Shown here in pieces: positions 1-9,723 of a stretch of 64,000 bases of DNA. Under the pieces are notes generated by a model, which was not told the DNA's origin, did no database searches, and saw only the letters and a list, made by a program, of their open reading frames with translations. Numbering within the stretch: the first letter of the stretch is position 1; the number at the start of each line of letters is the position of its first letter. This DNA comes from Bradyrhizobium sp. LLZ17 (lineage in GTDB: Bacteria > Pseudomonadota > Alphaproteobacteria > Rhizobiales > Xanthobacteraceae): contig NZ_CP165734.1 of NCBI RefSeq assembly GCF_041200145.1, forward strand, positions 5,995,001 to 6,059,000, written 5' to 3'. A program made the position numbers and the translations under genes.

Positions 1-1
1 C

Positions 2-496
2 GGCGCGCCCGGTTGGGATCGGGCCGAAGAGGCGCTGGTGCTGGGGGCGGGCGGCGCCTCGCGCGCGGTCGTGTTCGGTCTGCTCGAACGTGGCCTCAGC
101 CGCGTCCACGTCGCCAACCGCAGCATCGCGCGGGCCGAGGCGCTCGCGACGCAGTTCGGGCCTAACGTGCATCCGATCTCCTGGGACGGAATCAACGACG
201 TGCTGCCGCGTGCAAAACTTCTCGTCAACACGACCTCGCTTGGCATGCATGGCCAGCCTCCACTCGAGGTCGATGTTGCGCGCCTGCCGCAAGCCGCCGT
301 CGTCACCGACCTCGTCTATGTTCCCCTGGTGACGCCGCTGCTCGCCGCGGCCAGGGCGCGGGGCCTCAAGACCGCCGATGGGCTCGGCATGCTGTTGCAT
401 CAGGCGGTGCGCGGCTTCGAGCTGTGGTTCGGCCAAAGGCCGGAGGTCACGGCGGAGCTGCGCGCGCTGCTCGAGGCCGACCTCACAAAGACTTGA
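2..496 (+). CDS. aroE: Shikimate dehydrogenase, C-terminal part (5' end outside window)
   Basis: NADP-dependent reduction of 3-dehydroshikimate to shikimate in the cytoplasmic aromatic amino-acid pathway. The frame is open from base 2, so the catalytic N-terminal domain lies upstream of the window. Visible parts are the Rossmann dinucleotide loop VLGAGGASRAV, the NRS segment after beta-2 that contacts NADP phosphate, the family motif NTTSLGM, and the C-terminal DGLGMLLHQAVRGFELWFG helix typical of AroE. About 164 residues are present of a usual 270-285. Identity is certain from motifs; whether it is the only aroE copy cannot be told. Confidence 0.93.
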   Translation, partial: GAPGWDRAEEALVLGAGGASRAVVFGLLERGLSRVHVANRSIARAEALATQFGPNVHPISWDGINDVLPRAKLLVNTTSLGMHGQPPLEVDVARLPQAAVVTDLVYVPLVTPLLAAARARGLKTADGLGMLLHQAVRGFELWFGQRPEVTAELRALLEADLTKT

Positions 497-553
497 GCAA
501 ATAGCGCGCGGTCTCCGGAGTTCTATGTCCGTGGGGACAATCCGGAGATAGTC

Positions 554-1180
554 ATGTCTGTTCAACGTGCAACTTTCACACGTCCAATCCTTGCCGTCGC
601 GATGGTGGCCATCTCGGCCCTCGCAGCCTTCGCGCAAAGGGCGCCAGTGCCGACGCGGGTGCGCGGCACCATCGAGAACGTCGCGGGCGACACGATGCAG
701 GTCAGGTCGCGCAGCGGCGAGCAGGTCAAGCTGCACATCGCCACCGACGTGCGCGTTGCGGGGATCACCCGGATTGCTCTCGCCGACATCAAGGTCGGCT
801 CTTTCGTCGGCGCCACCACCGTGCCGGGACCGGATGGTGGCGAGAATGCCGTCGAAGTGCATGTGTTTCCCGAAAACATGCGCGGCACCGGCGAGGGCTC
901 AAGGCCCTGGGATCTGAAGCCGAACTCCACCATGACCAACGCGACGGTTGCCGAGAGCGTCGTCGGCAATGACGGCCACACGCTGCTGGTCAAATACAAG
1001 GAAGGCGAGAAGAAGGTGTTCGTCGGCGCGGATACGCCTGTCGTCACCTATGTGCCCGGCGAAAAGTCGGACCTGAAGGCGGGCGCCAGGATCATCGCCT
1101 TCGTCAAGCCACTGGCGGACGGTTCGTTCGAGACCAATCGCGTCAGCGTCGGCCGCGATGGCCTGACACCGCCGATGTGA
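554..1180 (+). CDS. Secreted hypothetical protein, DUF5666-like beta domain
   Basis: 208 residues. An N-terminal signal peptide (hydrophobic stretch about residues 11-27, AFAQ cleavage region) indicates export to the periplasm. The mature part begins with a VRGTIENVAGDTMQVRSRSG segment, the pattern of small OB-like DUF5666 domains, and repeats a related beta-rich unit near residues 130-200. No catalytic motif is visible. The start is supported by a GGAG upstream. Similar proteins are sometimes labelled metal ABC transporter permease, but no membrane segments exist here beyond the signal, so I reject that label. Confidence 0.65.
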   Translation: MSVQRATFTRPILAVAMVAISALAAFAQRAPVPTRVRGTIENVAGDTMQVRSRSGEQVKLHIATDVRVAGITRIALADIKVGSFVGATTVPGPDGGENAVEVHVFPENMRGTGEGSRPWDLKPNSTMTNATVAESVVGNDGHTLLVKYKEGEKKVFVGADTPVVTYVPGEKSDLKAGARIIAFVKPLADGSFETNRVSVGRDGLTPPM

Positions 1181-1223
1181 GGGGCGGGAAATATAGTGCG
1201 CAGCTGCCGCAACAAACTCCGCT

Positions 1224-1269
1224 GTCGTCCCGGACAAGCGTAAGCGGAGCTGCGCTTGTCCGGGACGAC
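1224..1269. repeat. Intergenic palindrome, 17-bp perfect stem
   Basis: Bases 1224-1240 and 1253-1269 are exact reverse complements (arm GTCGTCCCGGACAAGCG) around a 12-nt loop. It sits between two convergent genes (ends at 1180 and 1303). It could act as a bidirectional terminator, but no T-tract follows, and its form resembles dispersed repeats seen in Bradyrhizobium genomes. Confidence 0.75.
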
Positions 1270-1302
1270 GGCTGTTATCGCAGCTGCACCCCGGGCATGT
1301 CC

Positions 1303-2439
1303 TCACACCGCGATCACGTGTTCGTCGATCTCGTCCACCCTGTTGACGCCGCACAGGCCCATGGTCGTCAACAGCTCCTTGTGGATGATGTCGATCGCCT
1401 TGGCGACGCCGGCCTGGCCGCCGGCACCGAGGCCATAGGCGTAGGCGCGGCCGATCATGCAGGACTTTGCGCCGAGCGCGAGCGCGCGCATCACGTCCTG
1501 GCCGGAGCGGATGCCGCCGTCGAACATGATCTCCATCCTCTCACCGACCGCGTCGGCGATCTCCGGCAGCACCTCGATCGAGGACGGCGCGCCGTCGAGC
1601 TGACGGCCGCCATGGTTCGACACCACCAGCGCCTGTGCGCCGGTCTTGGCGGCTTCCTCGGCGTCCTCGACGTCCAGAATGCCCTTGATGATGAGCTTGC
1701 CGGGCCAGATGCTGCGGACCCACTCGATGTCCTTCCAGTTCAGCGAGGTATCGAACTGCGAGGCGGTCCACTCCGCGAGGCGGTTGAGATCCTCGGTGTT
1801 CTTCACGTGACCGGCGATGTTGCCGAAGGTGCGGCGCTTGCCGCGCAGCACGCCGGAGACCCAGGCCGGCTTGGTTGCGAAATCCAGAAATTTCGACAGC
1901 GTCCACTCCGGCGGAATCGTCATGCCGTTCTTGATGTCGGCATGGCGTTGCCCGATCACCTGGAGGTCGACGGTCAGCACGAGCGCGCTGCACTTCGCCG
2001 CGATCGCGCGCTCGATCAGCTCCTTGATGAAGCCGCGGTCCTTCATGACGTAGAGCTGGAACCAGAACGGCTTGTCGACATTGGCGGCGATGTCCTCGAT
2101 CGAGCAGATCGACATGGTCGATTGCGTGAACGGGATGCCGGCGGCCTGCGCGGCGCGGCAGGCATAGATTTCGCCGTCGCCATGCTGCATGCCGAGAAGG
2201 CCCACAGGCGCCAGGATCAGCGGCATGGTCGAGGGCTCGCCGAGGATCATGGTCGAGGTGTCGCGCCGGGAAACGTCGACCAGGATGCGCTGGCGGAATT
2301 TGATGTCATGGAGATCGTCGCGGTTGGCGCGCAGCGTCTCCTCGGCATAGGAACCGCGGTCACAATAATCGAAGAACGCCTTCGGCACGCGCCGCTGATG
2401 CAGCGTGCGAAGATCGTCGATACAGGTGATGTGCTTCAT
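1303..2439 (-). CDS. FMN-dependent alpha-hydroxy-acid oxidase / L-lactate dehydrogenase family
   Basis: 378-residue (beta/alpha)8 flavoprotein oxidising an L-2-hydroxy acid to the 2-oxo acid. Visible family features: the N-terminal DYCDRGSYAEETLRAN segment, LAPVG at the FMN edge, QLYVMKDR, and LTVDLQVIGQR. The catalytic histidine/arginine motif VSNHGGRQLDG and the FMN-phosphate loop FDGGIRSGQD are also present. I chose the ATG at 2439, which has GGGGAAA upstream, over an in-frame ATG 45 nt earlier that lacks a ribosome site. The substrate (lactate, glycolate, mandelate or other) cannot be read from sequence. No operon partner is evident. Confidence 0.9.
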   Translation of the reverse strand: MKHITCIDDLRTLHQRRVPKAFFDYCDRGSYAEETLRANRDDLHDIKFRQRILVDVSRRDTSTMILGEPSTMPLILAPVGLLGMQHGDGEIYACRAAQAAGIPFTQSTMSICSIEDIAANVDKPFWFQLYVMKDRGFIKELIERAIAAKCSALVLTVDLQVIGQRHADIKNGMTIPPEWTLSKFLDFATKPAWVSGVLRGKRRTFGNIAGHVKNTEDLNRLAEWTASQFDTSLNWKDIEWVRSIWPGKLIIKGILDVEDAEEAAKTGAQALVVSNHGGRQLDGAPSSIEVLPEIADAVGERMEIMFDGGIRSGQDVMRALALGAKSCMIGRAYAYGLGAGGQAGVAKAIDIIHKELLTTMGLCGVNRVDEIDEHVIAV

Positions 2440-2488
2440 GAACGTTTCCCCGGCCCGTCTTGCATCGGAAGATTTAGGCGTCATCTAG

Positions 2489-2698
<210 letters not shown>

Positions 2699-2914
2699 CA
2701 GGCGGTTCCGGCGATTTCGACGTTCCAGCCGGAAACACCGTGTTTCACAATGGCTTACCGGGGCGGGGGCGACCCCGGTTCCGTAATGATTCATCATATT
2801 TTTTGAAGCCAAGTTAGCCGCGATGGCTTTATAAGACCTCAGCAAATCAGGGATGCGGGGGCCCCTCCGGGCGCCCCGCGGGTTGTAGTCCCTGGTTGTT
2901 GCGTGGGGGACGAT

Positions 2915-4258
2915 ATGAGCCGCAAATATTTCGGGACGGACGGGATCCGGGGCCGCGCCAACGGACTGATCACGCCGGAGCTCGCGCTCAAGGTCGGCCA
3001 GGCCGCCGGCTTGGCGTTTCAGCGCGGTGACCACCGCCACCGGGTCGTGATCGGCAAGGACACCCGCCTGTCCGGCTACATGATCGAATATGCCATGGTC
3101 GCGGGCTTCACCTCCGTCGGCATGGACGTGCTGCTGGTCGGCCCGATGCCGACGCCGGCGGTCGCGATGCTGACCAAGTCGATGCGCGCCGATCTCGGCG
3201 TGATGATTTCGGCCTCGCACAATCTGTTCGAGGACAATGGCATCAAGCTGTTCGGCCCGCAGGGCTTCAAGCTCTCCGACGACGTCGAGAAGCAGATCGA
3301 GCAGCTGCTCGACGAGCCCATCGACAAGCGGCTGGCGCAAAGCGCAAGCCTGGGCCGCGCCCGCCGTATCGACGGCGTGCATGACCGCTACATCGAATTC
3401 GCCAAGCGCACGCTGCCGCGCGATCTCTCGCTGGACGGCCTGCGGGTCGTGGTCGATTGCGCCAACGGCGCCGCCTACAAGGTGGTGCCGGAAGCGCTGT
3501 GGGAACTCGGCGCCGACGTGGTGCCGATCGGCGTCGAGCCCGACGGCTTCAACATCAACAAGGATTGCGGCTCGACCTCGCCGGAAGCGCTGTCGAAGAA
3601 GGTGCGCGAGATGCGCGCCGATATCGGCATCGCGCTGGACGGCGACGCCGACCGCGTCATCCTGGTCGACGAGCGCGGCCATGTCGTCGACGGCGACCAG
3701 CTGCTCGCGGTGATCGCACAGAGCTGGAAGGAGGACGGGCGGCTGTCGCGGCCCGGCATCGTCGCCACCGTGATGTCCAATCTCGGGCTTGAGCGTTTCC
3801 TGAAAGGGCAGGGGCTCGATCTCGTGCGCACGCCGGTCGGCGACCGCTACGTGCTCGAGCAGATGCTGGGCGGCGGCTACAATCTCGGCGGCGAGCAGTC
3901 CGGCCACATCATTCTGTCCGACTACGCCACCACCGGCGACGGCTTTGTCGCTGCGTTGCAGGTGCTGGCGGTGGTGCAGAGGCTGCGCCGGCCCGTGTCC
4001 GAGGTCTGCCATCGCTTCGATCCGCTGCCGCAGATCCTCAAGAACGTCCGCCACAAGGGTGGCAAGCCGCTTGATAATTCCGACGTCAAGTCGGCGATCT
4101 CCGACGGCGAGCAGCGGCTCAACGGCCATGGCCGCCTCTTGATCCGCTCCTCCGGAACCGAGCCCGTGATCCGCGTCATGGCCGAGGGCGAGGACCGCAT
4201 CCTGGTCGAGGACGTCGTCGACACCATCGTCTCCGCGCTCGGCCAGGCCGCGGCTTGA
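2915..4258 (+). CDS. glmM: Phosphoglucosamine mutase
   Basis: 447 residues. Converts glucosamine-6-phosphate to glucosamine-1-phosphate for UDP-GlcNAc, peptidoglycan and LPS. Visible: N-terminal [10 protein letters not shown], the active-site phosphoserine loop MISASHN (about residue 100), the Mg-binding loop DGDADR (about 244), the sugar-binding GGEQSGH motif (about 327), and the phosphate-binding [12 protein letters not shown] near the C-terminus. The ATG at 2915 is preceded by GTGGGGGA; a GTG at 2903 in frame lies within that site. The gene is full length. Its downstream palindrome has been split by an IS element beginning 28 bp after the stop. Confidence 0.97.
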   Translation: MSRKYFGTDGIRGRANGLITPELALKVGQAAGLAFQRGDHRHRVVIGKDTRLSGYMIEYAMVAGFTSVGMDVLLVGPMPTPAVAMLTKSMRADLGVMISASHNLFEDNGIKLFGPQGFKLSDDVEKQIEQLLDEPIDKRLAQSASLGRARRIDGVHDRYIEFAKRTLPRDLSLDGLRVVVDCANGAAYKVVPEALWELGADVVPIGVEPDGFNINKDCGSTSPEALSKKVREMRADIGIALDGDADRVILVDERGHVVDGDQLLAVIAQSWKEDGRLSRPGIVATVMSNLGLERFLKGQGLDLVRTPVGDRYVLEQMLGGGYNLGGEQSGHIILSDYATTGDGFVAALQVLAVVQRLRRPVSEVCHRFDPLPQILKNVRHKGGKPLDNSDVKSAISDGEQRLNGHGRLLIRSSGTEPVIRVMAEGEDRILVEDVVDTIVSALGQAAA

Positions 4259-4286
4259 GGTAAAACTTCTTCCTTCTCCCCTTGTG

Positions 4287-5460
4287 AGGGCTTTGCACAG
4301 AGGGGCGAGCGGGCGCTTGAGGTGCGTCGCGGGCTTTTTTGCTGTCAGCCCGCTGCAGTGAGCGGCATTTTGCTCATTTCACCCCTGTTGTCCTCCGTTT
4401 TTTCAAACGGAGACGGACTCTGGGCGTTGCGCGGCCAAGGCGCCGGCCGCGCGACGCAGATTGTAGGCGCAACAGGCCAGCACGATGTGCGTCTGGTTGC
4501 GCGCGAAGTTGAAGAAGCGCATCCGCCGCAGACCATAATGCTCCTTGAACACGGCGTACGGTCGCTCCACGGCTGAGCGTATCTTCGCGATCAGCTTGTT
4601 GCGCAGCTTCTGTCGTGGCGGCAGTTCGGGATGATGCTTGTTCGAACGACGCATCAGGCGATCCTTGATACCGGCTTCGGTCAGGCGCGCGTGCCGGGCA
4701 TGCGTGTAATAGGCCTGATCGCCATAGACCGCTTCCTCATCACCACAGAACAGACGATCCGCCGGTTCTGTATCAGTGATCGAGGCATCCGTCATGTGGA
4801 CACGACGAATGATGGTGTGACCGGCATCCACACCCGTGTGGATCTTGTAGCCGAACACGCTCTTTTTGCCTTTCCGGCCCCAGCGTGCATCGCGATCCGC
4901 AGATGGCGTATCCTCGCCATCCTTGCGTGCCTTGCGGGGCGGAGTGGCTCGGGCCGGGATCAACGAGGCGTCGACCAGCGTCCCCTGCTTGAGGATCAGC
5001 TTCTTGGCCTCCAACTGCCGATTGATCTCCGCGAACACCTTCTCGATCAGACCGTCCTTGGCGAGTTCCTGCCGAAACCGCCACAATGTCGTGTGATCCG
5101 GGGTCTGATCGTGCAGGCTCAGACCAACAAAGCGACGAAACGACAGCCGGTCCGCAATGGCGGCTTCCAGCGCCGGATCGGACAGATTGTGCCAGATCCC
5201 GGCGAGCAAGCAGCGAAGCATGACTTCCGCTGGATAGCTGCTGTTACCGGCACCATCGCCACCCCGCTTGCCAAGAAGCGAGCGCAGCGGCGCCCAATCC
5301 ACAACAGCCTCCACCTCATCCAGGATGCTGCCTCGGCGTGCCCGAACCAGGACATCCGCCAAGCTCATTTGACCGACATTGCGCTCGACCATGCTTGGCT
5401 CACCTCGCTAGAATCAGCCATGATTCAAAGAATCACGTGCAGCCGATTGTGCAAAGCCCT
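4287..5460. mobile_element. IS5-family insertion sequence, 1174 bp, with terminal inverted repeats and 7-bp target duplication
   Basis: The ends carry 13-bp inverted repeats, AGGGCTTTGCACA at 4287-4299 and its complement at 5448-5460. CCTTGTG flanks both sides (4280-4286 and 5461-5467), consistent with a 7-bp target-site duplication. One transposase gene fills the element on the minus strand. Removing the IS and one duplication restores a continuous palindromic repeat of the kind seen at 38611 and 53106, so the insertion site can be reconstructed exactly. Confidence 0.9.
4403..5392 (-). CDS. IS5-family transposase (DDE)
   Basis: 329 residues. An N-terminal DUF772-type domain (about residues 50-130, with DQTPDHTTLWRFRQ) is followed by a DDE catalytic core. 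The first Asp is in GTLVDASL, the second in YGDQAYY, and the Glu/helical region is around VERPYAVFKEHYGL. The reading frame is intact, so the element may still be active. Imperfect matching between left and right IS ends beyond 13 bp is usual. It lies wholly between the inverted repeats at 4287 and 5460. Confidence 0.95.
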   Translation of the reverse strand: MVERNVGQMSLADVLVRARRGSILDEVEAVVDWAPLRSLLGKRGGDGAGNSSYPAEVMLRCLLAGIWHNLSDPALEAAIADRLSFRRFVGLSLHDQTPDHTTLWRFRQELAKDGLIEKVFAEINRQLEAKKLILKQGTLVDASLIPARATPPRKARKDGEDTPSADRDARWGRKGKKSVFGYKIHTGVDAGHTIIRRVHMTDASITDTEPADRLFCGDEEAVYGDQAYYTHARHARLTEAGIKDRLMRRSNKHHPELPPRQKLRNKLIAKIRSAVERPYAVFKEHYGLRRMRFFNFARNQTHIVLACCAYNLRRAAGALAAQRPESVSV

Positions 5461-5602
5461 CCTTGTGGGAGAAGGTGGCGCGAAGCGCCGGATGAGGGGT
5501 TCTCTCCGCGTACACAACTACGAAGGCGACGCGCGGAGAGAACCCCTCACCCGTCTCGCCGCTACGCGGCGATCCACCCTCTCCCACAAGGGGAGAGGGG
5601 AA
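5461..5602. repeat. Palindromic intergenic repeat (CCCCTTGTGGGAGAAGG family), right half beside IS
   Basis: This mosaic of nested inverted repeats begins with the IS target duplication and ends with CTCCCACAAGGGGAG. Inner units are GGCGCGAAGCGCC and a CTCTCCGCG / CGCGGAGAG pair. The left arm is at 4271-4286, cut off by the IS. The same composite recurs at 38611-38764 and 53106-53252. The rest of 5393-5720 holds no gene I can support. Confidence 0.85.
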
Positions 5603-5720
5603 GACGGGAAGACGGAGACACCCGCGCATCCCTGCTATCGACGATTGGCGGTGGTTTGGCCGCCGCTTGCATCGTAACTAGCCGGATGCGGCGGATCGCC
5701 GCGCGTGCCGGGATTAGCCT

Positions 5721-6965
5721 TTGAACAAGCCTGTCGTCGTCTCCGAGGAAACGCTGAGCGAGCCGGTCGTCGTCGGCGACGTCGCGCCGGCCGCTGCCGC
5801 AGGGCCGGCCTATATTGTGCTCGCCGGCATCAGCTTCTCGCACTTCCTCAACGACACCATGCAGTCGCTGATCGCCTCGGTGTATCCGATCCTGAAGGAC
5901 ACCTACGCGCTCGACTTCGCGCAGATCGGCATGATCACGCTGGCGTTCCAGTTCACGGCCTCGCTGCTCCAGCCGGTGGTCGGCCATTACACCGACAAGA
6001 AGGCGCAGCCTTATTCACTCTCGGTGGGCATGGCCTCGACCTTCTTCGGCCTGCTGCTGCTCAGCGCCGCGCACCAATATCTCGTCATCCTGATGGCCGC
6101 TGCGCTGGTCGGTCTCGGCTCGGCGGTGTTCCACCCTGAATCCGCGCGCATCGCCCGGCTCGCCTCCGGCGGCCGTTACGGCTTCGCGCAATCGGTGTTC
6201 CAGCTCGGCGGCAGCTTCGGCACCTCGATGGGGCCGGTGTTGGCTGCGCTGATCGTGGTGCCGTTCGGGCAGGGCAGCATCGCCTGGTTCTCCTCGATCG
6301 CGTTCCTCGCGATTGTCATCCTCTGGCGCATCGGCCGCTGGTACGAACCGCAGATCAAGGCAAAGAAGGTTGCGGTGGCTCAGGCCCATCCGGATGCGCC
6401 GAGCTCGCGCCGCGTGGCGATCGCGCTTGTTGTGCTGGTGGCGTTGCTGTTCTCGAAGCAGCTCTACGTCTCAAGCCTGTCGAGCTACTACATCTTCTAC
6501 CTCATCGACCGCTTCGGCGTGTCGACGCAGGCCGCCCAGATGTATCTCTTCATCTTCCTCGCGGCGAACGCGGTCGGCGCGTTTCTCGGCGGTCCGCTCG
6601 GCGATCGCTTCGGCCGCAAGATCGTGATCTGGATCTCGATCGTCGGTGCGCTGCCGTTCACGCTGGCGCTGCCCTATGCCGGCCTCTACGCCAGCGCGGT
6701 GCTCAGCGTCATCATCGGCCTGATCATCTCCTCGACGACGTCGTCGATCATCGTGTTCGCGCAGGAACTGGTGCCGCATCGTTTCGGCATGATCTCCGGC
6801 GTGTTCTTCGGCGTCGCCTTCGGCATCGGCGGCCTGGGTGCCGCCGTGCTCGGCAAGCTCGCCGATCACACCTCGATCGCGTTCGTCTACCAGGTCTGCG
6901 CCTGGCTTCCCGCGATCGGGCTGCTTGCGGTGTTCCTGCCCAGGCTGCCGCAGCACGCGCGTTAA
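5721..6965 (+). CDS. MFS transporter, fosmidomycin-resistance (Fsr)-like
   Basis: 414-residue, 12-TM major facilitator permease of the inner membrane. The first segments (SFSHFLNDTMQSLIASVYPILKDTY) and GSAVFHPESARIARLASGGRYGFAQS match the Fsr/YfmO drug-efflux group. The inter-domain loop GGPLGDRFGRK is the MFS signature. A TTG at 5721 follows directly after an in-frame TAG, and no ATG exists before the first TM segment, so TTG is the most likely start. The exported compound is unknown; resistance is an inference from family resemblance only. Confidence 0.85.
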   Translation: MNKPVVVSEETLSEPVVVGDVAPAAAAGPAYIVLAGISFSHFLNDTMQSLIASVYPILKDTYALDFAQIGMITLAFQFTASLLQPVVGHYTDKKAQPYSLSVGMASTFFGLLLLSAAHQYLVILMAAALVGLGSAVFHPESARIARLASGGRYGFAQSVFQLGGSFGTSMGPVLAALIVVPFGQGSIAWFSSIAFLAIVILWRIGRWYEPQIKAKKVAVAQAHPDAPSSRRVAIALVVLVALLFSKQLYVSSLSSYYIFYLIDRFGVSTQAAQMYLFIFLAANAVGAFLGGPLGDRFGRKIVIWISIVGALPFTLALPYAGLYASAVLSVIIGLIISSTTSSIIVFAQELVPHRFGMISGVFFGVAFGIGGLGAAVLGKLADHTSIAFVYQVCAWLPAIGLLAVFLPRLPQHAR

Positions 6966-7200
6966 CACATCCTTTTTCGCTGCGATGCGGCTTCATACAT
7001 CGTTAGCAATTGCGGCGGAACGGAAGCTCCGCCTGCCGCATTTTTGCAACGCTCCCGCCGCATCCGCGTGTGCACTCAGAAAAAATCAACCTTAAAAATT
7101 AGGGTTAAGTGGCGCTTAAACATTTGGTGCAATCGTCCGGCCTGTGAGTTTCCAGAAAAGTGAGGCGCGTATTGCCTCACCGGCCAAAAGGACGAAGCCA

Positions 7201-8049
7201 ATGCGTAGCGTGAAGTCTCTCCTTGCCGCGGGTGCGGCATCACTGATCTCCTCGGTGGCGTTCGCCGCCGATATGCCGATCGCGGCACCGCCCCCCATGT
7301 ATGCCCCGGTCGCGCAGCCCGCCGACTTCGGCGGCTGGTATCTGCGCGGCGATATCGGCATGACCAACCAGAGCGCCAAGCGCATCGACAGTGCCGCTGC
7401 CCAAAACCCGAATCTCAGCGTCGGCACCTTTGGTCTGGGCTTTGATAGTTCGCCGTTGTTCGATCTTGGCGTTGGCTACCGGTTCAACAACTGGTTTCGT
7501 GCCGACGTAATTGGTCAATATCGTGGGCGCGCCAATTTCCATGGCGCCAACAGCGTTATTGCGCCCGGCTTTGCCGGAAACGACAGCTATAGCGGCAGCA
7601 AATCAGAGTTTGTTGTCATGGCGAATGCCTATGTGGATCTAGGCACCTGGTGGTGCATCACGCCATTCATCGGTGCCGGTGTCGGCGGCTCGTACAACAG
7701 GATCAGCGGCTTCCGCGACGATGGGTTCCAATACGTTGCGATCAACAATCCACAGTTGACCAGCAGCTCGACGTATTTTGCCGACAATGGCAAGTGGAAC
7801 CTGGCCTGGGCCGCGCACGCCGGTCTCGCCTACAAGGTCAATCCCGGCTTCACTGTCGAACTGGCCTACAGCTACATGGATCTTGGTGATGCCGCGCCCG
7901 GCAACTTCCGCGCGTTCGACAACAGCAGCTCCGGCGCGAGCACGATCAAGATCAAGGACATCACGTCGCACGACGTCAAGCTCGGCGTGCGCTGGGAGCT
8001 CAACAGCCCGCCGGTCTACGCGCCGCCCCCGCTCGTCACCAAGGGCTGA
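7201..8049 (+). CDS. Outer-membrane beta-barrel protein (Omp25/31-like)
   Basis: 282 residues with a cleavable signal peptide ending AFAAD. The mature region is rich in alternating aromatic beta strands: FGGWYLRGDIGM, GVGYRFNNWFRADV, VELAYSYMDLGD, and a near-terminal VKLGVRWEL strand. This is the pattern of rhizobial OmpA-like 8-stranded barrels. A ribosome site AAAGGAC precedes the ATG at 7201; an in-frame ATG-like start at 7144 would destroy the signal peptide. Upstream bases 6966-7200 are AT-richer and probably hold the promoter. It lies in tandem with another barrel gene. Confidence 0.85.
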   Translation: MRSVKSLLAAGAASLISSVAFAADMPIAAPPPMYAPVAQPADFGGWYLRGDIGMTNQSAKRIDSAAAQNPNLSVGTFGLGFDSSPLFDLGVGYRFNNWFRADVIGQYRGRANFHGANSVIAPGFAGNDSYSGSKSEFVVMANAYVDLGTWWCITPFIGAGVGGSYNRISGFRDDGFQYVAINNPQLTSSSTYFADNGKWNLAWAAHAGLAYKVNPGFTVELAYSYMDLGDAAPGNFRAFDNSSSGASTIKIKDITSHDVKLGVRWELNSPPVYAPPPLVTKG

Positions 8050-8077
8050 TCGATCGCCCATCTCTTAAACTCTCTTA

Positions 8078-8105
8078 ACGGCGCGGAATGCTCCCGCGCC
8101 GTTTT
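8078..8105 (+). terminator. Rho-independent terminator after the first barrel gene
   Basis: The stem CGGCGCGG / CCGCGCCG is followed by TTTTG, 30 bp after the stop at 8049. Confidence 0.75.
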
Positions 8106-8217
8106 GCTTTGCGTATTTTTCATGGTGCGACCGCGGTGAAAGCGTCCGACGCAACCATTGGTTAAGGTTAACGAGCCATGATCACGAGCGAAAGTTCGAG
8201 TTCGATGGAGCGTTGCA

Positions 8218-9042
8218 ATGCGTAGGCTTTTGTTGGCGGCAGCGATATTGGGGACGGTGTCCGCCGCACATGCGGCCGACATGCCGGACTTGCCGGTCCT
8301 GCGCGGCGGCTTCACCGACGGGCTGAGCAAATCCAGTGTCAACTGGGACGGCTTCTATGTCGGCGGCCAAGGCGGCTACGGCGCGTCGGACGAACATTTC
8401 AGCGGAAGCAACCGGACGATGCTGAGCACGCTGCTGGATCACAATGTGATTCAGCAGATGGACGTGGCGAACTGGAATCTCGGCCTCGGCGGACAGTCGA
8501 CCCGCTCGAGCGGCTACGGCGCCTTCTTCGGATATAACGGCCAGTGGGAGGACGTCGTCCTCGGCCTCGAGGTGAGCTATCTGCACGGCACCTTCGGTGG
8601 CACGTCGCAGTCCTCGAAGGAACTCGTCAGCGGCAGTGCACTGACCGACGGCTTTTTCCACGACGTCAAGGTGACGTCGTCGGCCGGAATCTCGATCTCT
8701 GACATGGCGACCTTCCGTGGCCGTGCGGCGTATGCCTGGGGCTGCTTCCTGCCTTACATTTTTGGCGGCTTCGCGCTCGGCAAGGCCGACATCTCGCGGA
8801 ATGTTCTTGTCGAGGATTCGGTCAGCAGGACGATCAACGGATCTTTTGCAGGCCTCCAGCCGCTGAGCGCCGACGATACGGTGCACAATCACATGATCTA
8901 CGGCTATACCGCCGGTCTCGGCGTTGACGTCAACCTCGCCGGCGGGCTGTTTGCGCGCGCCGAATGGGAATACATCCGCTTCACCACCAACATTGACACG
9001 AATATCAACACAGTTCGGGCGGGTCTCGGCTACAAGTTCTGA
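8218..9042 (+). CDS. Outer-membrane beta-barrel protein (Omp25/31-like), second copy
   Basis: 274 residues with signal peptide (AHAAD cleavage). The signature WDGFYVGGQGGYG opens the barrel and the protein ends in LGYKF, the C-terminal phenylalanine used for BAM-assisted outer-membrane insertion. A GGAG lies 9 nt before the ATG. It is only distantly similar to the preceding barrel, and each gene seems to have its own promoter because a terminator separates them. Confidence 0.88.
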   Translation: MRRLLLAAAILGTVSAAHAADMPDLPVLRGGFTDGLSKSSVNWDGFYVGGQGGYGASDEHFSGSNRTMLSTLLDHNVIQQMDVANWNLGLGGQSTRSSGYGAFFGYNGQWEDVVLGLEVSYLHGTFGGTSQSSKELVSGSALTDGFFHDVKVTSSAGISISDMATFRGRAAYAWGCFLPYIFGGFALGKADISRNVLVEDSVSRTINGSFAGLQPLSADDTVHNHMIYGYTAGLGVDVNLAGGLFARAEWEYIRFTTNIDTNINTVRAGLGYKF

Positions 9043-9116
9043 CCCGCGCACATCGCCGCGGTTGACAGCTTCCATCCGTCCTGCTGCTCTGTCGCCCGAA
9101 AATCGGGGCGGCAGCA

Positions 9117-9707
9117 ATGCAGATCTACGGCGACAGCAATTCCGGAAATTGTCTGAAAGTGAAGTGGGTCTGCGACAAGCTCGCGCTGCCCTACAGCTGG
9201 ATCGAGATCGACACGCGCAAGGGCGAGTCGCGCACGCCCCAATTCCTGACGATGAACGGCGCCGGCCAGGTGCCGACCATCCAGTTCGACGACGGCCGCA
9301 CCCTCGCGCAGTCCAACGCCATCATCCGCTATCTCGCGCGCGACAGCGCGCTCATTCCGGCCGACGCATACGCCGCTGCCAAGATGGACGAATGGCTGTT
9401 CTGGGAACAGTACAGCCACGAACCCTATATCGCGGTGTGCCGCTTCCAGCTCGTCTATCTCGGCAGGAATGCATCCGAGCTCGATCCGGAGAAGGTCAAG
9501 CGCGGCTATGCGGCGCTCGATCGCATGGAGGCCCATCTCACCACCAGTGGTTTCCTGGCTGGAGACCTGGTTTCGCTCGCCGACATCTCGCTGCTGGCCT
9601 ATACCCGCGTCGCGCATGAAGGCGGCTTCGACCTCGCCCGCTTGGCCGCCATCGGCCGCTGGATCGGTGACACCGAGGCTTATCTCGGCCTTCCGTCGGC
9701 GCGCTAA
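9117..9707 (+). CDS. Glutathione S-transferase family protein
   Basis: 196 residues. The N-terminal thioredoxin-like domain shows IYGDSNSGNCLKVKW, with the S/N pair near the catalytic position. The cis-Pro GQVPTIQFDD and the glutathione-gamma-glutamyl site LAQSNAIIRYLA are also visible. A helical C-terminal domain with a LVSLADISLLAYTRVAHEGG N-capping box follows. Cytosolic; substrate unknown. A GNAT gene follows after 16 bp and may be co-transcribed. Confidence 0.9.
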   Translation: MQIYGDSNSGNCLKVKWVCDKLALPYSWIEIDTRKGESRTPQFLTMNGAGQVPTIQFDDGRTLAQSNAIIRYLARDSALIPADAYAAAKMDEWLFWEQYSHEPYIAVCRFQLVYLGRNASELDPEKVKRGYAALDRMEAHLTTSGFLAGDLVSLADISLLAYTRVAHEGGFDLARLAAIGRWIGDTEAYLGLPSAR

Positions 9708-9723
9708 GTCCGGAGCTTCGCCT

